DNA of 64,000 bases from NCBI GenBank assembly GCA_004794785.1, contig SJOL01007149.1, positions 338,177 to 402,176 of the forward strand, written 5' to 3'. The notes beneath the pieces are model-generated. The model was not told where the DNA came from. It searched no databases and saw only the letters and a program-made list of their open reading frames with translations. This stretch comes from Opisthorchis felineus. Taxonomy: Eukaryota > Platyhelminthes > Trematoda > Opisthorchiida > Opisthorchiidae. Positions 52,501 to 58,079 of this stretch are shown one piece after another. Made by a program: the position numbers and the translations under genes. Position 1 is the first letter of the stretch. Every line of letters begins with the position of its first letter.

Positions 52501-52661
52501 GTACAACACAAACCTTTGACTTACTTTCTCGTTCAGACAGCTGTGCAATCGTTTGTACTTCCTTGCTATACTGTATTGACTGAGGGGGTGGAACAGAGGA
52601 CTCGATGATCTGAGAAAATTGTAAATGCTTCCGCTTTCTGGTGGTCGTAGGTGTTCTTGAT
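13321..52661 (-). CDS. DYNC1I: Cytoplasmic dynein 1 intermediate chain, split gene, 5' end missing
   Basis: This chain is the WD40 subunit of the dynein 1 motor; in known homologues it links the heavy chains and light chains to dynactin for minus-end transport on microtubules in the cytoplasm. Seven exons are visible: 52525-52661, 33196-33354, 29692-29848, 26611-26922, 22119-22439, 15958-16261 and 13321-13578. Every junction has GT-AG ends and the phases match in order (1,1,2,2,2,0), giving 548 codons plus stop. Residue blocks identical or close to vertebrate DYNC1I include [43 protein letters not shown] and [11 protein letters not shown]. Vertebrate chains have about 640 residues, so some 90 N-terminal residues, including the start, are not seen. 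Exon boundaries are inferred from homology and splice signals, not transcripts. An axonemal intermediate chain is unlikely because the match to the cytoplasmic form runs across every exon. Confidence 0.93.
13579..15957 (-). other. Dynein intron (last, 2.4 kb)
   Basis: GT-AG intron between the WD5-6 and WD7 exons. Open frames at 14829-15223 and 15433-15830 lie on both strands and carry no family motif. A short imperfect TAATGA repeat at about 15739-15758 could be the tail of an old insertion. Confidence 0.8.
15958..16261 (-). CDS. DYNC1I: Dynein intermediate chain exon, WD repeats 5-6
   Basis: The exon encodes [47 protein letters not shown] and [17 protein letters not shown]. These match GHxGPITGIHCH, TSSFDWTVKLWT, [36 protein letters not shown] of vertebrate DYNC1I. 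The acceptor is TTGCAACAG and the donor GAG|GTAACT, in phase 2 and out phase 0. The frame stays open past the donor for about 16 codons, so intron reading is possible in silico but the homology stops exactly at the donor. Confidence 0.96.
17080..17165 (-). mobile_element. RTE-like 3' end fragment with GAT-type tail
   Basis: On the minus strand the sequence runs through a shared block ending TGAACACTGATGTCATGCTG and then a run of GAT/GGT triplets. The same 3' end occurs at 51300-51500 and 55140-55365. Confidence 0.55.
17870..18575 (+). mobile_element. RTE-like LINE, internally deleted copy
   Basis: The left part reads [20 protein letters not shown], like the late endonuclease region of RTE elements. 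After a gap the C-terminal part reads [20 protein letters not shown] and [11 protein letters not shown], then a 3' untranslated region with TTTATTAAAATAAACTG. The 3' portion is clearly homologous to the minus-strand copy ending at 58080, including the untranslated part. The polymerase core is missing. Confidence 0.7.
18971..19130 (+). mobile_element. tRNA-derived SINE, diverged copy
   Basis: The head resembles the other SINE copies of the window: GAGCTGGTTTGGAGGTTAA, then AGGTTCGAAACTC as B box at about 19020-19031, and later ACCAATCTGGCAGT. The 3' end is degraded. Confidence 0.5.
19885..19932 (+). mobile_element. SINE 3' end fragment
   Basis: The block CCTTCCGTTAGCATGGTAGC followed by TGGGTGCTACAGCTGAACGA matches the 3' end of the SINE copies at 44500, 57553 and 61155. 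The tRNA-like head is absent. Confidence 0.55.
22119..22439 (-). CDS. DYNC1I: Dynein intermediate chain exon, WD repeats 3-4
   Basis: The exon begins right after acceptor CACTTTAG and encodes [44 protein letters not shown] and [16 protein letters not shown], matching the vertebrate order without gaps of note. The donor is AG|GTTAGT, a less common but acceptable form. It enters and leaves in phase 2. The residues after AY (CGQRHS) align with the vertebrate CRHGS turn that leads into the next blade. Confidence 0.95.
23589..23640. repeat. Perfect 21-bp inverted repeat with 10-base loop
   Basis: Arms are 23589-23609 and 23620-23640 with no mismatch, able to form a hairpin or cruciform. A single related arm (21 of 23 bases) occurs at 41168-41190. 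It could be the end-to-end joint of a small transposon. Confidence 0.85.
24755..25975 (-). mobile_element. RTE-like LINE, 5'-truncated
   Basis: The frame 25973-25647 encodes part of a reverse transcriptase: [31 protein letters not shown] and a degraded YADD box ([11 protein letters not shown]). Further down the C-terminal region is frameshifted, and the 3' untranslated part (24960-24770) matches that of the copy at 53011-53950 (block CACTGCACAAC...GGTTTTTACAG). The element is truncated at the 5' side near 25975. Confidence 0.75.
26611..26922 (-). CDS. DYNC1I: Dynein intermediate chain exon, WD repeats 1-2
   Basis: The exon encodes [43 protein letters not shown] and the block [18 protein letters not shown], all close to vertebrate DYNC1I. 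It covers the first two blades of the propeller. The donor is AG|GTAAGC, leaving in phase 2. Two acceptors are possible, at 26923-26924 and 26950-26951; both keep the frame, the longer one adding nine codons. The shorter form fits the family spacing between the YTGG block and FFDERW better, so it is used here. Confidence 0.95.
26923..29691 (-). other. Dynein intron (2.8 kb)
   Basis: GT-AG intron with no gene or repeat recognised. Open frames at 28478-29112 on the plus strand have no family motif. Confidence 0.85.
29692..29848 (-). CDS. DYNC1I: Dynein intermediate chain exon, helix before propeller
   Basis: The exon encodes [20 protein letters not shown], then [12 protein letters not shown] and LFLDYTGG. 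This corresponds to the conserved LTEEEKQQIL...EEFLxFFDxSTRIVERAL...FFDYSG segment immediately before the WD40 domain. The acceptor is TTCATTCAG at 29849-29850 and the donor is GTGAGT at 29686-29691. It enters in phase 1 and leaves in phase 2, agreeing with both neighbours. Confidence 0.9.
29849..33195 (-). other. Dynein intron (3.3 kb)
   Basis: GT-AG intron. The only repeat-like feature noticed is the tRNA-like head at 32040-32115. Other open frames show no motif. Confidence 0.85.
32040..32115 (-). repeat. Possible tRNA-like SINE head
   Basis: On the minus strand an A-box-like TAGCCGAACGTG (32088-32099) is followed by a B-box-like CTAGTTCGAGATC (32051-32063). The spacing is about ten bases shorter than in tRNAs. 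It resembles the promoter of a tRNA-derived SINE of a different family from the copy at 57553. Confidence 0.35.
33196..33354 (-). CDS. DYNC1I: Dynein intermediate chain exon, acidic linker
   Basis: The exon follows a clear acceptor (TGTTTCAG) and ends at donor GTAAGT, entering and leaving in phase 1. It encodes [20 protein letters not shown], a stretch rich in Glu and Asp, and then a basic tail ending EEVKK. In vertebrates this zone is the poorly conserved, acidic light-chain-binding linker between the TQT motif and the helix before the propeller. Joining to the next exon creates KKP-LNLSEED, which matches the vertebrate APPHELTEEEK block. Sequence identity within the exon is low; the assignment rests on position, composition and exact phase. 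Confidence 0.75.
34601..34966 (+). repeat. Left inverted arm of the Penelope-like element
   Basis: It starts at CCTTCGTCATGCCATGTGAG and runs to about 34966. Most of the first 150 bases are identical to the reverse complement of 36611-36761. Divergence rises toward the core side. No hammerhead core (CTGANGA with GAAA) was found in either arm. Confidence 0.85.
35047..35047. other. Ambiguous base (N)
   Basis: The only undetermined base noticed in the window, lying just inside the left Penelope arm, probably a consensus conflict between repeat copies. Confidence 0.95.
35153..35530 (-). pseudogene. Penelope GIY-YIG endonuclease domain
   Basis: This domain nicks target DNA for Penelope-like elements. 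The 125-codon frame holds [20 protein letters not shown], with the VYKI and YIGQT strands and the Cys-x-x-Cys pair that typically lies between them in this family, then the conserved Arg ([12 protein letters not shown]). Upstream residues ([20 protein letters not shown]) match the linker between polymerase and endonuclease. The frame itself is intact, but it is separated from the polymerase frame by stops between 35530 and 35717. Confidence 0.88.
35717..36340 (-). pseudogene. Penelope reverse transcriptase, C-terminal half
   Basis: The frame 36013-35717 contains [14 protein letters not shown] and [12 protein letters not shown], the YVDD catalytic box at 35900-35911 typical of Penelope polymerases, then LPFLDYM. 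Between 36340 and 36014 the reading continues with frame changes through [20 protein letters not shown]. The fingers region with the first catalytic Asp is absent; the right arm takes its place. The usual MGSPxSP box has Arg for Pro. Confidence 0.85.
36395..36761 (-). repeat. Right inverted arm of the Penelope-like element
   Basis: Reverse-complement partner of 34601-34966. The outer 150 bases are almost identical, while the inner part shows scattered substitutions and small indels. Confidence 0.85.
38297..39645 (-). mobile_element. RTE-like LINE with inverted 5' part
   Basis: The stretch 38297-38490 is, on the minus strand, the RTE 3' untranslated end with a short ATTGA-type tail; it matches the 3' end of the plus-strand copy at 46600-46845. 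Directly next to it, 38505-39640 holds the RTE 5' untranslated region and endonuclease in plus orientation. The two parts are therefore head-to-head, as expected from twin priming. The endonuclease part includes [33 protein letters not shown] and [20 protein letters not shown], in two frames. Confidence 0.75.
39008..39645 (+). pseudogene. RTE endonuclease fragment
   Basis: Two frames (39073-39282 and 39350-39645) encode the N-terminal and middle part of the endonuclease, with CFVSETRIQ (catalytic Glu) and [10 protein letters not shown] (catalytic Asp and Asn). A frame break lies between them near 39285. Homology to the copy at 55575-56945 ends abruptly at about 39640. Confidence 0.8.
39650..44490. 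other. Intronic stretch, unassigned
   Basis: Plus-strand frames at 40083-40451, 40415-40690, 41071-41319, 41444-41737 and 42295-42613 show no family motif. A tRNA-like B box on the minus strand near 42524-42540 is the only hint of a repeat. AT-rich and CA/TA-rich low-complexity sequence lies at 43200-43330. Confidence 0.4.
44500..44688 (+). mobile_element. tRNA-derived SINE, copy 1
   Basis: The head ends in a perfect B box (GGTTCGAACCC at 44550-44560). The body continues with TGGGAAACATGACAGTATCT, CCTTCGGGTGGCATGCCAGC and TTACAGCTGAACGAC, and the tail is a GAC repeat to 44688. The A box is degraded. Confidence 0.75.
45290..46845 (+). mobile_element. RTE-like LINE, 5'-truncated, 3' complete
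   Basis: The element enters within the polymerase fingers ([31 protein letters not shown]), continues through the catalytic core and the C-terminal region ([41 protein letters not shown]) and ends with a 3' untranslated part and an ATTG repeat tail at 46828-46843. It lies antisense to the dynein gene. Several stops and frame changes inactivate it. Confidence 0.85.
45505..45981 (+). pseudogene. RTE reverse transcriptase core
   Basis: The frame contains [19 protein letters not shown] (first catalytic Asp), [35 protein letters not shown] and [14 protein letters not shown], with YADD at 45868-45879. All catalytic residues are intact. The family motif LDLKAAFDS has Asp for Ala. The open frame is the best-preserved RTE polymerase part in the window; upstream it is preceded by a stop near 45479. 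Confidence 0.9.
47467..47489. repeat. TA dinucleotide repeat
   Basis: Twenty-three bases of uninterrupted TA repeat inside the large dynein intron. Confidence 0.95.
50500..50592 (-). repeat. Possible tRNA-like SINE head
   Basis: Minus strand shows an A-box match TGGCGCATTGG (50579-50589) and a B-box match GGATTCGAAGTCC (50502-50514). The gap between them, 64 bases, is larger than in tRNAs, so this may be a SINE with an insertion or a chance match. Confidence 0.3.
51300..51500 (+). mobile_element. RTE-like 3' end fragment
   Basis: The sequence matches the 3' untranslated end of the copy at 55140-55365 (GAGTCTGGAAGTGTACGCAC, TTCTTCACAAC, TGAACACTGATGTCATGCTG) and ends in GATGATGAT. No coding part is attached. 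Confidence 0.65.
52525..52661 (-). CDS. DYNC1I: Dynein intermediate chain exon, N-terminal motif
   Basis: This is the first exon I can recover. It encodes a basic stretch ([10 protein letters not shown]) followed by [16 protein letters not shown], which aligns with the PPKE-x-x-x-YTKxTQT block that precedes the light-chain-binding region in fly and vertebrate intermediate chains. The donor is GTAAGT directly after codon base 1, and the next exon begins with the two missing codon bases. The acceptor chosen (AG at 52662-52663) enters in phase 2; a second AG at 52638-52639 gives the same phase and an exon eight codons shorter. Similarity is short, so this exon is less certain than the WD40 exons, but phase, strand, order and motif all agree. 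Confidence 0.72.
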
Positions 52662-53010
52662 CTGTTTTGAGGACGGGTTGAAATAAGGTGAAATCAGTCT
52701 AGAGTGAGGTGAAAAAGACCGAGGAAAGAAAAACTGCACGGAAGTAGCTGTTTCAAGGTATCTTCCCTAAAACATTAGACGCCGAAATGAAGAGAAACGA
52801 TCAACGTTTCAATGTACTAATGACCTTTACTCTGTCGGAAAACCTTTACAGCCCAGTCGGTGTTGAGCAAAGGACCACACCGGCCAAATAAAGATACGAG
52901 CAAGGATAAGTGCGAAAATAGGTTCGGACTGAAAACAAAATGCGATGAGCCACGTTGACATCACTCACCAAGTATCAGCGCACAGTGCCAAAGACACTCG
53001 GCGACTGATT

Positions 53011-53950
53011 ACATCATCATCATCATCATCATCGTCAGCTGCAAGAACCACGTACTTGTCGTACAGTGGTTATAGCTGCCACAGTTTCGTTCACCGATGA
53101 TTTGGGGAGGTGGGGGAGGTAGCTGCGCATTGGAGGCGGGAGCTGATAAACTGGTGCGTAAATACAACACTGTCAGTGGACTGTCAAGTGGGGGGATTGG
53201 GGAGAGAGCTATACATTGAAGGCAATAGCTTGGATGCATGAGCGCCATTGAGGGCGCGACTGGGCCATGTCTGACAATGTCTCCAACCATTGATGCAGCC
53301 CGTCTCGGGGTCCCTATCCAGGAAAACGGCAATCACCAGCGCAGCTGAGTTTGCTGGTAATGGCTTTTATACTTCGCTGCCAAGTCATTATTTGACCGCC
53401 TCTGGCCCGTTTCCACCCTTCACGTGGTTGTGCGAAAATAACCCTTCGAGGAAGTCGGATGACTGGCATACGCAGCACGTGGCCAAGCCAGCGCAACCTG
53501 TGCAGTGCGATCAGTTCATCTATCGAGGGTGAGTTATTTCTTCCGAATACCATTCGACGTACTTCAGCATTGCTTATCCGGTGTTCCCACCAGACTCGGG
53601 CAATGCTCCGAAGACATCGATAGTCAAACACTGAAAGTCTTTTGACGTCCTCAGCGTCCAACGTCCAGGTTTCTGACCCGTATAGTAATATGGATCGCAC
53701 CACAGCATTGTAAACTCGACCCTTGACGGATAAGCTAATGTCACACCTACGCCACAGGTGACGCAGGTTCACAAAAGCTGCTCCGGCCTTTCCAATCCGG
53801 ATGGAAATATCATCTTTCGCGAGACCACCGGGACTGATACAGCTGCCCAGGTAAACAAATTTGTCTACTACCTCAATCGGTTCATCCACAAGCATGAGGT
53901 GGTGGTAGTTCCAGAGGAATGATCGCATATAAACCCATAGTGTAAACTAA
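53011..53950 (-). mobile_element. RTE-like LINE, C-terminal part and 3' end
   Basis: The frame 53928-53314 is intact for 204 codons and encodes the region after the polymerase core: [78 protein letters not shown] and LIALHRLRWLGHVLRMPVIR. A 3' untranslated part follows and ends in a GAT repeat (53013-53034 read on the plus strand as ATC). The copy is 5'-truncated just upstream of the C-terminal region and lies in the gene's strand, upstream of the first visible exon. Confidence 0.88.
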
Positions 53951-55130
53951 ATGCTATCCATGTGATTGTACAGCATCCAGCTATACACCGCACTGTTCAG
54001 GTTGTTGGTACCGGCGTTAGATACTCACTTCACAACTTGACTTCTCCAGCGGTCATTTTCAATCCACTCGGCCAACTCTTCAAGAATGTGCATCACCAAT
54101 ATGCGCTTTTCGAATCTAAAGTTATCACACCTAACAAGCAATTATGGGGGTCATGTTGCCCATTTGATTCTGTTTATAAAAGGACCTGCTCGGAAAGATA
54201 AATGCATTCCACACAAATCACTGGACACCAGTGAAATAAAAAATATTAACGATCCTCATGGACCTAAGCATGCACTAAACTTATTTCTACCCCAAGCAGC
54301 GTCTTGATCGAGAAAAGTGCTCATCGTAGATAGGAGACCGCAACTTAGATTGAACATTCAGAAGCACGCAGATAAATCGTAACTCCGAAAGTAAGCTATT
54401 GGTCTACCTGTTGAAAGATGGCATAGGTAAATTTAAACCCAAGATAAGAGTTCAATCTGTACAGAGTCGTCGAGAAATCTGTGAGGCAGCACGGGAATAT
54501 TGCGCCTTTGCCACAGTAGAGGAAATTGGCGGTTCCATCCACCGGCAAAGTTGTTTACAGCAGTTTCGCATCTGCTGTGAAGCATTGGCATCAGGGCCGC
54601 TGGAAATCGAACTACGTGTTGAGTGAAACACTGACGTTTAACACCACCATTATCAGAAGTAGTACTATTAATACTATCATTTCCGTGTGGACCGTGCGTT
54701 TAAGCAATGGTTTCCGTAGAGCTGAATGGCTAACAAAAAAAAGTGATTCAGAGAGTGGAACAACAGAACAGAAAATACTTACAAAGTGAGTTATGGAGAC
54801 TGAAATTGCAGAGAAGATCATCCTATGGCAGGTCGGCACCTTCACAGGTGGAGACGTACGACTGTCATATCGGAGTGTCTCCAGAAATTGATGAGAGTTG
54901 TCATTTGTTCCTCAACCCATTGAACATATGCCAGTTTTCCTGAATGATGAGGTCTACGCTCTAGTGACACGTGACTGTGCAATAAGAACATCTTTCCATG
55001 TCCCCCATTAAATTAAAGGGACATACACCCGAAGTGTTTATTCATGAATTGGGAAGCCAATCCATCACCGATCTTCCATGGTTGTTCAGTCATTCAGTGG
55101 TTTTCAACAGACGAAGTAGCAAGGCTTGGT
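53951..55130. other. No recognised gene
   Basis: Short frames on both strands, none with a motif. A degenerate trinucleotide stretch lies at 54641-54690. Confidence 0.4.
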
Positions 55131-55139
55131 CAGTTACGC

Positions 55140-55365
55140 GCCATCACCATCAATCATCATCGACGGTATAACATCAGTGTTCAACCGTGATTTATTTGAA
55201 GGCGTTGTTGTGAAGAACAAACGTGGACAGGGAAGGGCTAGCCTATCATAATCATTCCGAGGTACATACACCTCCAGACACTCATTCAGGCAATCTGGAT
55301 AAAAACTGACAACAAAAACGCTACTTACATCCATGAGCAGCCATTACACTCGCTTCTCGCTAGAA
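55140..55365 (-). mobile_element. RTE-like 3' end fragment
   Basis: On the minus strand it aligns with the 3' untranslated end of the element at 58080-60950 and with 51300-51500, through GAATGAGTGTCTGGAGGTGT, CCCTTCCCTGTCCA and AAATAAATCACGG, then a GAT/GGT tail. It is a 5'-truncated insertion of about 225 bases. Confidence 0.7.
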
Positions 55366-55574
55366 TAGCCTTTCTGGCAGCAAGAAGACCGCCAATCTCC
55401 ACGATATCCAGTTTTCATTTAGTCAAGTCGGATGGCCTGGACAAACAGTTCTGAAAGCTGAGAGCATAGCTTCTTTAACTCACTTCTATTCAATCTTTAG
55501 GCAATGTTTGTCATTCGCATGACTGTGCGTTTCCAGGAGCTTCCCAGCCAGATAAGCTCGATAGTTTTGGGCTA

Positions 55575-56945
55575 CTGAAACCTTCCGAAGTTGACGAAGG
55601 GAGTTGTTCTGCTTTGGCAAACGTAGCCCCGACGGAAGGCGAAGCGAGAACAGGGCCCGCATAATGGCATGATCATAGTCAAGTTGCGTACTCCAAAAGG
55701 AACGACAGTCTCCGATTTATGCTCTCCATCGGTAACTGATGGCCACATGGTCCAATCGAGTCCATGACTGTCTAGCTGTTAGCGGCCTCCAAGTAACTCG
55801 ATGTGAGCCTTTGTGCTGGAAGTTCGCACTGGCCAGGAACAGACGATAATCTGCACACAATTGAAACAATCGTTCCCCATTATCCGTACGCTGTGCGTTG
55901 ACTCCAAACATAGCACCTAAGTGTGCTTCTTCCGAGCTTGGTCGTCCAAATTGGGTATTCATATCACCCGCCAGGATTAATATATCCGTCCTTTTTGCCG
56001 ACCGAAGCAGTCGTGATAGATCTTGATAAAACTCGTCTTTCTCAGTCTCAGAACTGCAGTCTGTTGGGTGTATGCTGATACGACAAATAAGCACCGTTTA
56101 CTGCATCGACGTACATTGATCTCAATTGAGCCAGACAACCGCACGGCGTAAAGATGACTGTTCAGTTTAGTGAAGCGCTTTCAGTCCTCGGGATGTGTGT
56201 AACCTCCACACCGTAGTTATCATGAGCCATTGCATCAGGATCACCAGCTACCCGAAGAGTGAAATGTGGAACATCTGAGCTCGTTCTAAGCTGCTTGAGA
56301 TGCACGACCGAAGTGGGGTCTTGTATACGTGTTTCGGAGACAAAACATACATCGACAGAGAGCGAAAGCAAGGTTTTAGAAAGAGATACCTGTTGCCCAA
56401 TTTGACATAGAGTATGGACATTGAGGGCTGCAACATTGATCAGATCTTTTGAGATTAGTATGTGATTATTTTGGTTTATCTCTCAGGGCGACGGTTTGGA
56501 TACGGAACGATGGTCAGGGGACTGGTAGATGGGTTGATCGCACTGTATCGTCCGATAGGTGGGGATGAGATGTGCGGCATGGCCGGTGAGCGGAGAGCTG
56601 CAAGGGTGAATGATACTTCTCGATTGCCCAAGCCGAAAAAGGGTGGAGGCACCCCACTTTGATCCTTTGACTCAAAAGTCTGATCCACAAGGCACTGCGA
56701 GCATGTAGGGTTATGTTCCACGACCCTTCCGCTGGCCTCTGACTTAAGTCTGAATCACGTGGCAGCGGTTGTTACGGTTTTCTTGGAGGACCCTACCCGG
56801 AGGCAATAGTCTGACGCACTTGGCTACAGGGGGCCGGCCTGGCCCAAAGACGCAGGAAGTAAGGCATTACTGTCCGACTCCTGATGCGGCTACACACAGC
56901 AGGTCCCCTTCGAGCAGCGTCACTCTTTGGTTTTGAAAGTATTTC
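55575..56945 (-). mobile_element. RTE-like LINE, 5' part with endonuclease
   Basis: The copy holds the 5' untranslated region (56945 to about 56440) and the endonuclease. Frames 56371-56162 and 56094-55717 read [53 protein letters not shown] and SWTRLDHVAISYRW, so the catalytic Glu, Asp-Asn and Asp regions are present with one frame break. The sequence continues to about 55575 with LDYDHAIMRALFSLRL in frame pieces. It is nearly identical to the plus-strand copy at 38505-39640: only two differences in one 200-base stretch compared by eye. Confidence 0.85.
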
Positions 56946-57539
56946 GACAGTATTGAAAATGCACTGGTGGTCACGATCAACCGCTGGGCGATCAAAGTGT
57001 GCGATTTGGGGAGCCAACGTTTTCTAAAGGCGACATTACTGCTTCCATGAATATGGACACGATGGTAGCATACAGAAAACGCCTTACTGAATTCGCACCT
57101 GTATCGCAAAAGGAAGTACGACTTTACTTCCAGATCGCCTCGTAAGACGATTACTCGCTGTTCTTTGTCGGGCTGTTCCCCAATGACCTTTGTGGCATGG
57201 TTGAACTGAGTTCCAGTCATTATAGCCCGCACGAACATTGCCCGACCACCGGGACAATGTGACAGCTTTAGGTCAGGGTCCGAGGTCCTACTTCGGCTGA
57301 AGGATCCAAGTGAGTGGCAGCACGTGGCCACTAGTATCATTGTTCGAAGTATTCGGAGGTATCCAGTGCATGCGCGTGCCTGGTAGCGGCATGCCACAGG
57401 CAAAACTCTCAGCACTGCGCAACCATGTGTTGCAATTCCAGTCGGCAGGCTCGCCGAATCTGAGGCGAGAACGTCTGCGCACCAAATGTGCGCTCACACT
57501 GTGCTTCTGCCATCCGAATTAAGACAAAAACTCGCACTA
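56946..57539. other. No recognised gene
   Basis: A 182-codon minus-strand frame spans 57415-56867, partly inside the RTE 5' region; it has no motif and is probably chance or repeat-derived. Confidence 0.35.
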
Positions 57540-57552
57540 GTGGGCACGACAA

Positions 57553-57738
57553 ATCGTTCAGCTGTAGCACCCTTTCGGTGCCTAACTGCCATGCCACCAG
57601 AAGGAAGCACGAGGGCTGGGATACTGCCAGGTTGCCCAAGCCTAGACAGGGGAAGTCGAGAGGCAGAGGTTGGGTTCGAACCGCGAACCTTGCGGTCAGT
57701 AAATTCGCGCTCTAACCACTTCGGCCATCTCGCCACCT
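57553..57738 (-). mobile_element. tRNA-derived SINE, copy 2, with target duplication
   Basis: The head has an exact A box TGGCCGAAGTGG (57716-57727) and B box GGTTCGAACCC region (57672-57682), 33 bases apart as in a tRNA. The body includes GGCTTGGGCAACCTGGCAGT, CTTCTGGTGGCATGGCAG and GTGCTACAGCTGAACG. The element is flanked by the same 13 bases, GTGGGCACGACAA, at 57540-57552 and 57739-57751. The head looks most like a Ser- or Leu-type tRNA, which is inference from the D-arm. Confidence 0.9.
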
Positions 57739-58079
57739 GTGGGCACGACAAGACAACTATGGATGCATATGAGCACATGTCCACCAAATTTCTAAGTGCG
57801 TTTGCAATTCAGGTAAGCCAGCCACACTGTCTCGTCAATCAAAACTAACTGGCAAATCCACTAGCCTGGACAGTGACCGATAGTTGGCTGACTTCAGACA
57901 GAACTGAATAAATCACTGCACATGAACGATGTAGAGTTTTAGTGGAGACTATGAATAAAATGCTGAGGAAACTTGAGAAACTAGCTGCCACTATTTATCG
58001 TAAGGACTTTTCACATGCTTGTTGAAGTAGACAACGACTAATACGCTTAATTTGCTTCCAAACATTACTTGATCATCAT

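Larger units (their letters stand above)
33355..52524 (-). other. Dynein intron (19.2 kb) rich in retroelements
   Basis: This is the largest intron seen. It holds the Penelope-like element (34600-36765), the 5'-inverted RTE copy (38297-39645), a SINE (44500-44688), an RTE copy (45290-46845), TA repeats at 47467-47489 and an RTE 3' end at 51300-51500. Stretches 33360-34600, 36770-38290, 39650-44490 and 46850-51290 hold open frames on both strands but nothing I recognise. Confidence 0.75.
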
